This document shows, in pieces, positions 1 through 9,717 of a stretch of 52,559 nucleotides of DNA. The translations under genes and the position numbers were made by a program. The notes beneath the pieces are model-generated. The model was given only the letters and a program-made list of their open reading frames with translations, did not search any database and was not told the origin of the DNA. Numbering within the stretch: position 1 is the stretch's first letter; each line of letters starts with the position of its first letter. This DNA is from Pinguiococcus pyrenoidosus (taxonomy: Eukaryota > Sar > Pinguiophyceae > Pinguiochrysidales > Pinguiochrysidaceae), in NCBI GenBank assembly GCA_019677205.1, contig JAAMXY010000296.1, forward strand, positions 1-52,559, read 5' to 3'.

Positions 1-367
1 AGTGGCGGCGTCGCGGAACAAAAAACGCCAAGCTCCATCCATCTGTCACACGCTCGGCGGAGACCAGTCGCTGCCTCCGAACTCGAGCGGAGCTTGAATG
101 GATGCACGCGGGGCATGCTGAGCATGACTCTGACAAGGGGGTGGGGAGAGCTTGGGTTGGGTTTGGGGAAGAGAGGGGGAAATTCGGATGAGACGCTAAC
201 GTGCCGAAAGAAGTGACTGGTGACTCTCGTGCTCCAAGAAGCCCTCGCAGCATCATCACGACTGGCTCTTTCGTCTCCTCGCTCCCGGTGCCCAGCTGCT
301 TCTCTGGTTGCTCGAGGGTCCACAAGATCCGGTCGGCCGTCTCTAGGTTAACTGTGCTTGACGCTGC
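1..367. other. 3' flank of the histidine kinase gene
   Basis: Left edge of the window, downstream of the stop codon of the minus-strand kinase. The short open frames here have no recognisable protein character. A G-rich stretch (about 137-180) is visible. I see no RNA gene or mobile element. Confidence 0.5.
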
Positions 368-3300
368 CTATCCGCTTCCATTGTCAGAAAAGGTGTCTTC
401 TCGCACGGGGATTGGAGCCTTGGTCGGGAGCATCTGACGAAGCAGCGGTGCAAGCTCCGATGAAAGGCGCTCGTCAGATGGGAAGGGCTTCAGCCAGCAC
501 AGGTCCGCTCCCGCGCTGTAGTGCCGTTCCACTGCCTCCTCGTGTCCCGTGAGGCCAAGGATGATCGCTGCACTGTGGAGTCCATCCCGCACGTATCTGA
601 TGAAGTCTTCCCCGCGCGTGGAGCCGGCTCCAAAGTCTTCGTCTACCACGATCAGGTCAATTCGGGCATTGGAGTTCTCGAAGATGTCGATGGCGTCTCC
701 CACGCTACCGGCCTCCAAGAACGACCAGCTGTTGTGGCCCATGCGGGCGAGTCGTGAACTGACAACCTTGCGCGTGACCCGGATGTCGTCGACGATCAGA
801 GCCGTAAGACAGCCGGGCAGGTTCTTCAGGTTCTGCATCAGATCCTGCACAATCGTGCGATCTTTTGGCAACGGCTTCGTCCAAGACAGCGTCGCTCCGT
901 TTGCCATGAACGCCTCCTGGTGATGATCTCCGGAGACGCCAATGATGAGTCCTTCAAACCTCTGCGCCCGGAGCCTCCCGCACACCTCGTGGCCGACCAT
1001 CACCCCGCCCGATTGGTCCATGTTTTCGTCCATGAAGATGATATCGAAGCCTAAGGTCTTCGTCTTCTCCAGCGCCTCCTCGCCGGATTCCACCTCGTGG
1101 AACTCCCAGCCCTGGGTGAGTCTCCGGAGCCGCCGCCGAAGCACCTTCCGCGCGCCTATGCTGTCGTCGCACACGAGGCACCGGAGCCGGCACGGGAGGC
1201 TGGCAGGCTCTAGCGTGACGTGGTTCGGGGCTGGTGCAGGCGCCAGCACTTCCATGAGGGGGAGCAAAATCTTGATGCGGGTGCCCTGTGAGTACGTCTT
1301 GTCGACGCTCACGTCCCCGCCCATGATGTTCACCAGCTCGAAGCACACGGTGAGCCCTAGACCTGTCTTCCTCATGCCAGCGCCCCTGCGGTACTTGCTG
1401 AACAAGTACTGCTGCTGGCTTAGCGGTATCCCGGGGCCCGTGTCCTGCACCGTGATCAAGACCGCGTCGGGCGCGAGGCGTGAGCACTTCACCCGGATGG
1501 AGCCCTCGGTCGTGAACTTGACCGCGTTGGCAAGCACGTTTGCCACTATCTGCTGCAACCTCAGCGGATCCGACATGACGAGCATGTCCCCGTTCCGCGC
1601 GTTCTCGAGCTCCCAACGCATGTCTACCCCCTCCCTGAGATCTCTTCGCGCCATGCGATCGCATTCCTCTAAAACTGCGCCCAGGGAGACACACTCGCTC
1701 TTAAGGACGATCGAGTTCGCAGCGATCTTCCCCAGCTCGAGCGTGTCATCCATAACTCGCGTCATGTAGCTCACGCAGGCGCGGATGTGGCCCAGGTCGG
1801 ACTTGACACTCTCGCGAACATCGTCAGAAAGCGCGGAGAGATCGTACTCGTCGAGAAACTGCGCGCAGCTGTCGATGCCACTGAGTGGATTGCGTACCTC
1901 GTGCGCGAGGAACCGTGTGAACTCCACTTCTGCGTTCGCGCGAGCTCTCTCCTTGTGCTGCCGCTGTCGAGCTTGCTCGAGCTCTACCCTATCCGTGATG
2001 TCCTGTCCCACCCCGACGACGCCGACAATGTCTCCGCTCTGTGACAGCCTGGAAGTCGCGTTGAAGAGAACCTGGCGCCTCCCCTTGCCCTTCGTTTCCA
2101 GAGCGAACTGATAGTTGGCCGTGTCACGACCTCTCAGCGCATTCTCCAGAATGCTCCGCACGGCGTTCTTCTGCAGGTCGTGAACAAATCTCAAGAAAGG
2201 GCTCCCGAGAGCCTCTGCCTTCGAGTAGCCTGACAGGGCCTCGGCCTTCAAGTTCCACTCGGTCACGTTCATGCTGCGATCAATTCCGAAGATTGGTGCA
2301 TTCGCCGTGTTGATCAGCCGCGTCAGATCCTCTACGAGCAGCTTCTGCTGATCCGACAAGGACCGGAGCTGCGAGATATCCTGGCCGATGCCCACCACGC
2401 CGGAGACGGCATTGTTGCGCCGAGTCACCGTCACGTTCAGGAGGACGCAACGCGCCACGCCGTCCTTCGATGTGAGCGTCAACTCTAGATTCCCCGTGGG
2501 CTCCTCCCGCAGAGCCTTATCAAGGCACTCCTGCAGCTTGCTCCGATCGGCTTCGTCGACCAAGTTCCCGATCAATTCTCCCAGGCATTCGTGTCGCAGA
2601 TAGCCGCTCATCGCTTCCAACTTCGCGTTCCACTGCGTCACGCGGCGCTCGGTGTCCACGCAGAAAATGGGAGAGGGCGCGACGGCAATCAGATTTCGAA
2701 ACTCTTCGGCCCGCTGGATTGACTCATTACGATGTCGAATGATCTCGCTAACGTCTTGCCCGACGCAGAACACGCCAAAGATCGTGCCATTCACATCCCG
2801 GCGAGCTGCGGCGTTGATTACGATGTGCACATCCTCGCCGCTCTTGCTCTTGAGGCTGCACTCGTAGTCTTCGGTCTCGTAGCCGTGGAGCGCTCCCCGC
2901 AGCACCTGGGTCAGCTTGGACACTTCCTCCGTGTCAACCGCCATGAAGTCCTCGAACTGCTTGCTCAGGGCATCCTCGCGTGAGAAGCCCGTGATGCGCT
3001 CGCTCTTGTCATTCCATTCCACTATTCGGAGCTCGTTGTCGACACAGAACACGGGGGCGTTGCTGGTCCGAATAAGCCGCGAGAACTCACTCTCTCTATT
3101 CTGCATTCTACCGCGGAAGGTGTAGATCGTGGAGAAGTCCTGCCCCACGCAAATGATCTTGCGAACGGGGCCCGACCGGCTCCTCAGGCACCGGATGCTG
3201 AACGCGATGGGCACCCCCCCTCCGTGGAGCGACTTCAGGTTGATGATGCAGTTCGAGCTTTCGATTCCGATGTACGCGTTCTGCAGCACCTCCTGCGCCC

Positions 3301-4564
3301 CTTTCTTCGACTCCTCCGGGACGAAGTCGAGGAGTTTCTCGCCGACGGCATTGGAAGCGGCAAGGCCCGTTCTTTGGGCGAGGTTCTCGTTCCAGAAGCG
3401 GATGCGTCCATCCGGGTCGAGGATCAGCGCCGGCGCGTTCGCGCCTTCCAAGATACGGCTGAACACCTGGTCATCGTCTTCCGCATCATCCTCATCATCG
3501 CTGCCGGCTCGCGCTGCCTCCGCGGCAATGCCCAGCATGCCGCAGTTCATGGTGCCGGCGCCGACTCCGGCGGAGAGGCAAGAGAAGCTCACCCGCGCCC
3601 TCGTGACCCCAGAGCTGCCTCCTTCGCTCAGGAACGGAATCTCAAGCACTGCGCGCCGCCCCTCGCGCATCGCCGCGCCCAGCTCTACCACAATGCTCGC
3701 CTGAGCCGAGTCGTGCACTAGATCGACGAACTGCCCAGCTACTGCACGAGTTGCGGCCACGTTGGTCCACGTGGCCATTCTCTCGTTCCAAAGCGTGACG
3801 GACCCGTTCCGATCGAGAGCGAACACGGGCAGCGGCGACGCCTGCAAGCCTCGGAGGTACAGGTCAGTGCCCGCCGCTGGGTTCTGCTGCACAGCCACCA
3901 GCTGCGATCTGGCAAAGATTTGGCAGGTCTGGAGCATGTCGGCAGTCAGTGCCCTCGCGTAGCTCATTTCCTCGCGGCCCAGCTCCTCCTCGATCATGGT
4001 CCCCAGCGTGGCGAGCGCTGCGCGTACTTCTTCGGCGCTGTTCTCCGGCAGCTCGCACCTCTGCAGCTCCTCGACACGCATCCGGAGCTCCTCCTGCCTA
4101 TCCAGGACGATCTCGTCCACGCGCTGCGCGACCGGCGACAGGTTGTCGATCTCGCCCAACGTGTCCACGCTGCTGCTCTGCCGAAGCATACCCGCCAGGG
4201 TCTGCGCGCCCACCACCTTGGTCTGCAGCACCTCGATGTATGCCAGGCAGCTTCGAAAGGCCTTGTCCAAGTACTGCGCGCCGATCGGGGGCGGCGGCGG
4301 CGGCGGCGGTGCCGGCGTCGTCGCTTCCGGCACGAGGCTGCGACTGGAGAGGATTCGGTGCGTGATCTGCTCCACCAGAGCGCGCGCTTCTGCCTCCGTG
4401 AGCTCACTGAAGTACGCCTGGCCGTGCTCTCTCAAGAAGCGCGTGATGCTCTCGCTGAGCGGCACATTGCCATGCTCGAACACGCTGCGCTGAATGTCCT
4501 CGATGCGCAGCAGCGCAAAGCCGATGGCGGCCATGAGCCGCGGCGCAGGGGCTTCCGCTTCCAT
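368..4564 (-). CDS. Multi-PAS soluble hybrid histidine kinase with two receiver domains
   Basis: Uninterrupted frame of 1398 residues. It is a phosphorelay sensor expected to autophosphorylate a histidine and pass phosphate to its own aspartates. Five PAS modules are visible at about residues 237-345, 370-480, 495-605, 623-730 and 748-858; each later one ends in a PAC-like tail with GQD. The H-box FLAHEVRNPL places the phospho-accepting His at about 888. The ATPase domain shows the N box (N1009, N1013), DTGPGIP (1041-1047) and GLGL (1068-1071). Receiver 1 has acidic D1133/D1134, phospho-acceptor D1179 and K1230. Receiver 2 has D1259/D1260, D1308 and K1359, so both look competent. I see no membrane segment, so it is probably cytosolic. 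A proline run lies at about 85-93. The signal sensed is unknown. It is divergent from the gene at 5646. Confidence 0.9.
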   Translation of the reverse strand: MEAEAPAPRLMAAIGFALLRIEDIQRSVFEHGNVPLSESITRFLREHGQAYFSELTEAEARALVEQITHRILSSRSLVPEATTPAPPPPPPPPIGAQYLDKAFRSCLAYIEVLQTKVVGAQTLAGMLRQSSSVDTLGEIDNLSPVAQRVDEIVLDRQEELRMRVEELQRCELPENSAEEVRAALATLGTMIEEELGREEMSYARALTADMLQTCQIFARSQLVAVQQNPAAGTDLYLRGLQASPLPVFALDRNGSVTLWNERMATWTNVAATRAVAGQFVDLVHDSAQASIVVELGAAMREGRRAVLEIPFLSEGGSSGVTRARVSFSCLSAGVGAGTMNCGMLGIAAEAARAGSDDEDDAEDDDQVFSRILEGANAPALILDPDGRIRFWNENLAQRTGLAASNAVGEKLLDFVPEESKKGAQEVLQNAYIGIESSNCIINLKSLHGGGVPIAFSIRCLRSRSGPVRKIICVGQDFSTIYTFRGRMQNRESEFSRLIRTSNAPVFCVDNELRIVEWNDKSERITGFSREDALSKQFEDFMAVDTEEVSKLTQVLRGALHGYETEDYECSLKSKSGEDVHIVINAAARRDVNGTIFGVFCVGQDVSEIIRHRNESIQRAEEFRNLIAVAPSPIFCVDTERRVTQWNAKLEAMSGYLRHECLGELIGNLVDEADRSKLQECLDKALREEPTGNLELTLTSKDGVARCVLLNVTVTRRNNAVSGVVGIGQDISQLRSLSDQQKLLVEDLTRLINTANAPIFGIDRSMNVTEWNLKAEALSGYSKAEALGSPFLRFVHDLQKNAVRSILENALRGRDTANYQFALETKGKGRRQVLFNATSRLSQSGDIVGVVGVGQDITDRVELEQARQRQHKERARANAEVEFTRFLAHEVRNPLSGIDSCAQFLDEYDLSALSDDVRESVKSDLGHIRACVSYMTRVMDDTLELGKIAANSIVLKSECVSLGAVLEECDRMARRDLREGVDMRWELENARNGDMLVMSDPLRLQQIVANVLANAVKFTTEGSIRVKCSRLAPDAVLITVQDTGPGIPLSQQQYLFSKYRRGAGMRKTGLGLTVCFELVNIMGGDVSVDKTYSQGTRIKILLPLMEVLAPAPAPNHVTLEPASLPCRLRCLVCDDSIGARKVLRRRLRRLTQGWEFHEVESGEEALEKTKTLGFDIIFMDENMDQSGGVMVGHEVCGRLRAQRFEGLIIGVSGDHHQEAFMANGATLSWTKPLPKDRTIVQDLMQNLKNLPGCLTALIVDDIRVTRKVVSSRLARMGHNSWSFLEAGSVGDAIDIFENSNARIDLIVVDEDFGAGSTRGEDFIRYVRDGLHSAAIILGLTGHEEAVERHYSAGADLCWLKPFPSDERLSSELAPLLRQMLPTKAPIPVREDTFSDNGSG

Positions 4565-5645
4565 CTCGCGCGCGCTTCTTCACCGCTCCGGTTCAGCGCC
4601 TCTCGTACCTCGCTGCGGCCGGCTTTCGTCCCCAGCCGGGTGGCCACGTCCCAGCATGCTGAGGCGAGGCACCTCCCGCCGATGCGCGAGTCGTGTGGAC
4701 CCGCGACCGGGATTTCGATGCCTGTTGCGTCACGACCACCCACGTCCGTCGGTGTTTCAATTCCGAGATATGGCGGGAAAGAGTGGCGTGCCAAGACAGC
4801 TCGGCGTCGGAAGGCAAGCGGTGCAATCCAGCTGTGGCAGAGACGAGTTGGCGTCGCGAAAGATCGAAACAGCGGCATTTCGCAGGCAACGATTGGCCAA
4901 GTGCTGGAACCATTGCTCTCAAGCGGGACGCAAAGACGCCAGACCAGCTGTATTTCCTTCGAAACTGCGGAACGGTCCGAAGCGGAAAGTCGTCGGAAAA
5001 TCGGAAACCTCCAAAGTTCAGGCCACCTCGGAAGAGGTCATAGACTATTACTAATATTTCATGGACAAACGGACTTCCCGGAGACAAAATCATCAACCTT
5101 TTATGTGGTTGATGGAGTACCTGGAGAATTCTCTGACCAAGTACCGCAAATCCTTTTACCAGTAGTACGGCTACCTGTGAGAAGCAACACAGTATCGGGA
5201 TTGTTTGTGAACAGCGACAAAGAGTGTGACAGACATACTGACGTAGACTCACGTCAGTGGCACACTCTTGCGTAAGTCTCTTCACTCGTACGAACGTCCA
5301 ACGTTCTCAACCTCCAGCTACGCCACTCTCCTCCGTGGAGACGTCGAAAGTTCCAGCGCCAAACAGCCTTCCCTGTGCGATAATCTGGAGTGTCCGTCTG
5401 TCACTCATTTTCACACTACCCAGGTAGTATAGTAGGCAGTGAACTACCCCAAAGCTTATACTCTGGTACCAATTGGTACTCCTGGCGCACGAACTTCAGG
5501 CAAAGCGCCACAAAACTCCGCCGCAGTCGCTTCTCCGCCCCGTCACCGCCTCTGCCATACTCGGAGCCGCTGTGCAAGTATCCTCGAAAGTGCAGAGTCC
5601 GCAAAAGTTGGGCGCTTCAGACTGTCCAAAGTAGCGCTCCCCAGC
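4565..5645. promoter_or_regulatory. Divergent intergenic region, histidine kinase / plastid-type protein
   Basis: About 1.1 kb between two divergent start codons. It contains an ATTGG box at 4892-4896, a CCAATTGG palindrome at 5469-5476, and an E2F-like core ATGGCGGGAAAG near 4769. Open frames across it look like non-coding shadow. It presumably holds both promoters and 5' UTRs. Confidence 0.5.
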
Positions 5646-6695
5646 ATGCGCAAGCTCCTCATCTCGCTGGTGGCCAGCTTGACGCTCCGGTGGAGCGGCG
5701 ACGCACTCGTCTCCGCCTTCACCCTGGCGACTGCCGGTCGCCAGAGGCTCTCCCATGGCTTCCTGCTTCACGCCAGAAGGAGGAAGGCCTCCGATGACGG
5801 CGCAGCAGACGCGGGAAAGGGGCCAAAGGGCGAGGACTTCGACTTCGAGGACGACGACGAGGACGAGGCGCTGGGTGAGGCGCGGCTTCCAATGGTGGGC
5901 GACTTTGGGGGCTTTGAAGAGGGCGTATCGGCGGCCGGGGAAGAGGGCGTTGCGGACCCCGGAGAGGAGCACACAGACGAAGAAGACGGTAGGACTTCAA
6001 CTCCCGCGCTTCGTCTTTGCAGTTGTGCAGTTGTGCAGTTGTGCAGTTGCTTTCGGTGCAAGGAGGCGACGAATGACCTTTTGTTTCTCCTTGGCTGCGG
6101 CGCAGATCTGCCGGATGATTGGACGTATGACGAGCCTACGTATTCCTTCGAGTACAACAAGCAGTACGGCACGGTGGACAACAGCCAGGCCTTCCAGACG
6201 AGTCACAACGGCACCGTGAAGACGGCCTTTGTGTCGAACCTCAAGGCGGAGGATCAGTGGGAGGAGGACGAGGAGATGGCATACTTCTACACCAGTGTGG
6301 ACGACTTCCCCTATCCCATGGAGCAGCCGGAGCACCGGGGCTTCCTGGTGATCGTGACCAGCGATGCGGCCGAGGACGTCCGTGTGGCCGGCGACGTGAT
6401 TGACCGCATGAGCCAGCGATTCGGCGCCCGCCTGCTCATCACGCATCACCGCTTCGACAAGCTGCCCGTGGACACGTACCGAGAGTTCCCCGAGACGATC
6501 CGGGGCTCGGGCAACCTGTTCGAGATCTGGTTTGAGGGCTGGGAAGGCAAGCTGCTCTTCAGCAGGAATGCGCAGAAGGGAGACAAGCGGCCGCCCTCGG
6601 AGGAAGAGATCAAGGCCATGATAGAGGACGTTGATAGGATGACGTGCGACGAGGCCTACAAGCACATAGACGCGAACCGAGTAGAAGGCATCTAG
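5646..6695 (+). CDS. Probable plastid-targeted acidic protein of unknown function (2 exons)
   Basis: Exons 5646-5988 and 6106-6695 give about 310 residues. The start MRKLLISLVASLTL is a signal-peptide-like hydrophobic stretch. It is followed by ALVSA-FTLATAG and a basic segment, which resembles the Phe-at-+1 transit peptides of red-lineage complex plastids. Then comes a very acidic region and a folded-looking C-terminal half with hydrophobic strands (GFLVIVTSD, ARLLITHH, LFEIWFEGW). I do not recognise the family. The intron (5989-6105) starts GTAGGA, ends TTGGCTGCGGCGCAG and joins GAC-G to AT-CTG. It is 117 bases long, a multiple of three with no in-frame stop, so retention would insert 39 residues. 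The predicted targeting rests on the N terminus alone. Confidence 0.75.
   Translation: MRKLLISLVASLTLRWSGDALVSAFTLATAGRQRLSHGFLLHARRRKASDDGAADAGKGPKGEDFDFEDDDEDEALGEARLPMVGDFGGFEEGVSAAGEEGVADPGEEHTDEEDGRTSTPALRLCSCAVVQLCSCFRCKEATNDLLFLLGCGADLPDDWTYDEPTYSFEYNKQYGTVDNSQAFQTSHNGTVKTAFVSNLKAEDQWEEDEEMAYFYTSVDDFPYPMEQPEHRGFLVIVTSDAAEDVRVAGDVIDRMSQRFGARLLITHHRFDKLPVDTYREFPETIRGSGNLFEIWFEGWEGKLLFSRNAQKGDKRPPSEEEIKAMIEDVDRMTCDEAYKHIDANRVEGI
6019..6050 (+). repeat. 8-bp tandem repeat inside an intron
   Basis: Four copies of GCAGTTGT lie within the intron of the plastid-type gene. They contribute to the Cys/Val-rich 39-residue insertion that intron retention would produce. Confidence 0.8.
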
Positions 6696-6742
6696 TAACT
6701 CGCTTCTTTGCGGATCGAGAGTCCAGGGAGGGTAGACCGCCT

Positions 6743-6795
6743 AGATCGTCGAGATCGTCGAGATCGTCGAGATCGTCGAGATCGTCGAGATCGTC
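6743..6795 (+). repeat. 9-bp tandem repeat at a convergent gene junction
   Basis: About 5.9 near-perfect copies of AGATCGTCG lie between the stop codons of the plastid-type gene (6695) and the MAP3K-like gene (6829). The unit is itself rich in GATC/TCGA. Confidence 0.9.
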
Positions 6796-6828
6796 TCATG
6801 TCACATTTGCCATCCTTGCCATGCTATG

Positions 6829-9717
6829 CTACGTTGCCAGACTTTGCTCGCCACTGCGCACCCGTGACGGCACGCGGCTGCGCAGCCGGGGTGTGTCCTG
6901 CGGGCTGACGGAGGCGGAGCGAGACTGCACAGGTGGCAGCCGCGAGATGCTCTCTGGTGCAGGTGCGTGCTCACCAGCGTATCCTCTCTGTTGCGTATGC
7001 CTCTCCACCCCGATGTCACGCGGCACATCATGTCCGGCTTCCGCGACTTGCTGCGCGGCACTGGCCAGCAGCTCCCTCATCGCCGGAGAGGCCAGGCGGG
7101 CGCTTCTTCTGCGCCGGCGGCGCTCTTTCCGTGATGGGCTTCCTTCCTTGCCGGGCGTGGCCCCGATCGGCGGCGGAGTGTCGGAAGCGAAGTGTTGGCT
7201 CCGCGAGGCATCTGGACTGAGCCCAGTTCCATTCTCTCGATGCCTGGGCGCACCCGTCCCAGGGATTCTGTGCTTCGCCACCGTCGTGACCCCCGTGGAG
7301 TGGCGCCTCCGCCGTCCTCCGAACGGGTTCGCTGTGCTCACCACTTGCCGCTGCGGCAGGTCAAAGTCGTTTCCAATGCTGCTGACCCGATTGTGATGAG
7401 GATGGTGATGAGGATGATGCGTCTTCCTTCGTCGTCGCCCGCGATCGCCCTTCAGCCTCGAGTCATCGGAAGACGCCGTGAATTGATCATGAAGATCGTG
7501 ATGCTGGTGATGGCCAACATCGTCCTCTCTCCGTGGCACCTTCTCGGTGATCCATGGATGGTGGAGCATGTCGGACGCATGCGGTCGCTGGAGTGGATTG
7601 CGAACGAAACACTGCAGCAGGAAGTCCCGCAGGCGGCCGTGGAGCGACTCGGGCATCGGCGGTGGGCAGTCATCCCTCAGAACTCGCTGGTGCAGGGCGA
7701 AGAGGTTCTTCACGCCCAGCTGAGACCACGGGGGATGGCCCGTGAGCATCTGCAGCACCAGCCCGCCAACGGACCACACGTCAGCCCGGCGACCGTACTG
7801 CGAGTTGGCGAGCACCTCTGGTGCCATGAAGAAGGGCGTTCCCTTCATGCTCGTGCCGCCGATGGAGCTGTTTCCATTAAAGCTCACGTAGCGACTGCAG
7901 CCAAAGTCGCTGACCTTCGCTCGACCGAGATCATCGACGAGGATGTTGGCCCCCTTGATGTCCCGGTGGATGATGTTGTTCTTGTGGAGGTACTCGAGCC
8001 CGCACAGCACCTGGCGAGTATACGTCTGGGTCATCTGCTCCGAGAAGGGTCCGAACTTCTCCAGCAGCGACGCCACGGAGCCACCGGGCATCCACTCTTG
8101 GAAGATGAAGACCTTCCCCCTGTCTTCGTCAACGTCCGTCCCGAGGTAGGACACGATGTTTGGGTGGTCCAGGCGCCGCATGAGATCAATCTCGTTGCAG
8201 AGCTGCCGCAGGACCTTCGAGCCCGTCGAGCCATCCAAGCTGCCAGCCAGCGTGTCCTCCCCAATCGCACTTGCACCATGTCCGTGGCCAAAGCCAGGCT
8301 CGTATCCGTCCTCCTCTTCGTCGTCGTCCTCGTCTTCTTCACCCGCATACCCGGACGCGGGCGGACCTGGTGACAACTGCCCCGCGAAGCCAGCGTCCTG
8401 GCGGGCGATGTGCATCTTCATGTGAGCGATGCTGGAGGCGGTGGGGATCGGTAGCACTTTCACGGCCATGAGCTCCCCCGTGTCGACGTTGATCCCCATG
8501 AACACGTTGCCGAAGCTCCCTTCCCCGATCTTGTTGCCGAGTTTCCAGCGCTCCGGCCGCTGGCGCACGCGGTGGCGGCGCAACGCATCGAAATCGTCGA
8601 GACCATCCATCTCTTGATTCGCCCGCCACTGCCAGTCAGTCGTACACCCGTCGCTGCGCTGCCGCGTGTGTCGCTGCCTCGGCACCGGTCTGTCGTTTGC
8701 GCTAGGCCGGTCGATGATGGCGGACGCAGCTCTCTCCTCCATGGCGTTCTCGTGAATCGGCGTCTTCTGCAAGGCTTGGCTAACAGCTCCCCGCAAGCCC
8801 GCGACGCTCTTCGGTTTGTGTGTTTCTCTCGTGGCGACCGATGACAAGGAAGATGCCATTGGGCTCAAGCTGGCACTTTGCCGCGGGACTCGGCGTCCTC
8901 GCCTCCTCTGCCTCGGCGACTCCGTCTTGCTGGTCCAGCGGTGCCTCAACCGCTCGAACTGCTCGTCGTCTTCATCAAGGACAATCCGCGCTCGCCCACT
9001 TTCACTTGCATGGTCGAGCTCTGTGGCGCCGCCTCGGGACCGGGGACTCACTCTGCCCGAGACTCCCCTTCCATGGGATCCTCGGACCGTGTCGGGAGTC
9101 TCAGGTTGGCTACTCGCGCTGGTGCTGCCGCCCGAGCCGCGCCGTGGATGGAAGAGGGGCGTGGAGCGGCGGCTGCACGAATCTGCAAACTTCAGCTCGC
9201 GCACTGGTGGCTCGATCGTCGAGATCGTGAGCCCTCCGAATCCCCGACTGACCTCGGCGCTGGAGTGCCGCGAAGGCTGCCGTGCCGGCGACAGGGACTG
9301 GAGTCGGCGTTGCCGGACCTTCTCCGGCAGAGATCCCCTCGCCGCGCTCCTGCCGCTGCCACCAACGCTTTCCCCCAGCAAGCGGTCGAGATCCTCATCG
9401 ATCTGCCGCCCAACCTTGGTGTTGCTGGGGCTCCGCCAAAGGCTGCTGGAGCCCAGCGGGTCCGCGTCGGCGCTCAGGTCCTCGGCCTCTGCCCCCGAGA
9501 ACGGCCCGAGGCTGGACGCGATACTGTCAGGCGGAGGCGACGAGGACGAGTGGCGTAGGGGGGGCTCTCCCTGAAGGGCCAGAAGCCCTTCCACATCCGA
9601 TGTGCTGGCGGAATCCCGCTGGCCTATGGCTTCCCAGGCAGCTCGGCTGGCCCTGCCCAGCGACTCTCTGGCGCCGCTGCCCTCCACCCACTCCGGATCG
9701 TCGCTGTAGTCGCTCAT
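6829..9717 (-). CDS. MAP3K-like (STE11/ANP-type) serine/threonine protein kinase
   Basis: 962 residues in one exon. The N-terminal ~390 residues are Ser/Arg/Pro-rich and look disordered. The kinase domain (about 391-723) has a glycine loop GEGSFGNV, the ATP lysine K420, an alphaC glutamate near 509, HRDIKGANILVD (D586), DFG (D604) and GTPFFMAPEV. The GANIL and GTPFFMAPEV motifs are typical of MAP kinase kinase kinases such as plant ANP/NPK1. An acidic/Gly insertion of about 75 residues lies between strand beta3 and helix alphaC (about 424-499), where these kinases are normally compact. The C-terminal tail is rich in His and Arg (a run of HH pairs, then basic clusters). The downstream MAP2K cannot be inferred. 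It converges with the upstream plastid-type gene and diverges from the immunophilin fusion. Confidence 0.9.
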   Translation of the reverse strand: MSDYSDDPEWVEGSGARESLGRASRAAWEAIGQRDSASTSDVEGLLALQGEPPLRHSSSSPPPDSIASSLGPFSGAEAEDLSADADPLGSSSLWRSPSNTKVGRQIDEDLDRLLGESVGGSGRSAARGSLPEKVRQRRLQSLSPARQPSRHSSAEVSRGFGGLTISTIEPPVRELKFADSCSRRSTPLFHPRRGSGGSTSASSQPETPDTVRGSHGRGVSGRVSPRSRGGATELDHASESGRARIVLDEDDEQFERLRHRWTSKTESPRQRRRGRRVPRQSASLSPMASSLSSVATRETHKPKSVAGLRGAVSQALQKTPIHENAMEERAASAIIDRPSANDRPVPRQRHTRQRSDGCTTDWQWRANQEMDGLDDFDALRRHRVRQRPERWKLGNKIGEGSFGNVFMGINVDTGELMAVKVLPIPTASSIAHMKMHIARQDAGFAGQLSPGPPASGYAGEEDEDDDEEEDGYEPGFGHGHGASAIGEDTLAGSLDGSTGSKVLRQLCNEIDLMRRLDHPNIVSYLGTDVDEDRGKVFIFQEWMPGGSVASLLEKFGPFSEQMTQTYTRQVLCGLEYLHKNNIIHRDIKGANILVDDLGRAKVSDFGCSRYVSFNGNSSIGGTSMKGTPFFMAPEVLANSQYGRRADVWSVGGLVLQMLTGHPPWSQLGVKNLFALHQRVLRDDCPPPMPESLHGRLRDFLLQCFVRNPLQRPHASDMLHHPWITEKVPRREDDVGHHQHHDLHDQFTASSDDSRLKGDRGRRRRKTHHPHHHPHHNRVSSIGNDFDLPQRQVVSTANPFGGRRRRHSTGVTTVAKHRIPGTGAPRHRENGTGLSPDASRSQHFASDTPPPIGATPGKEGSPSRKERRRRRRSARLASPAMRELLASAAQQVAEAGHDVPRDIGVERHTQQRGYAGEHAPAPESISRLPPVQSRSASVSPQDTPRLRSRVPSRVRSGEQSLAT

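Noticed and set aside
3920-5275. Long plus-strand open frame (451 codons) across the 5' end of the histidine kinase
   Set aside because: It is the antisense shadow of a high-GC coding region. The sequence is Arg/Ala/Leu-rich without any motif, while the minus strand encodes clear PAS and kinase domains.
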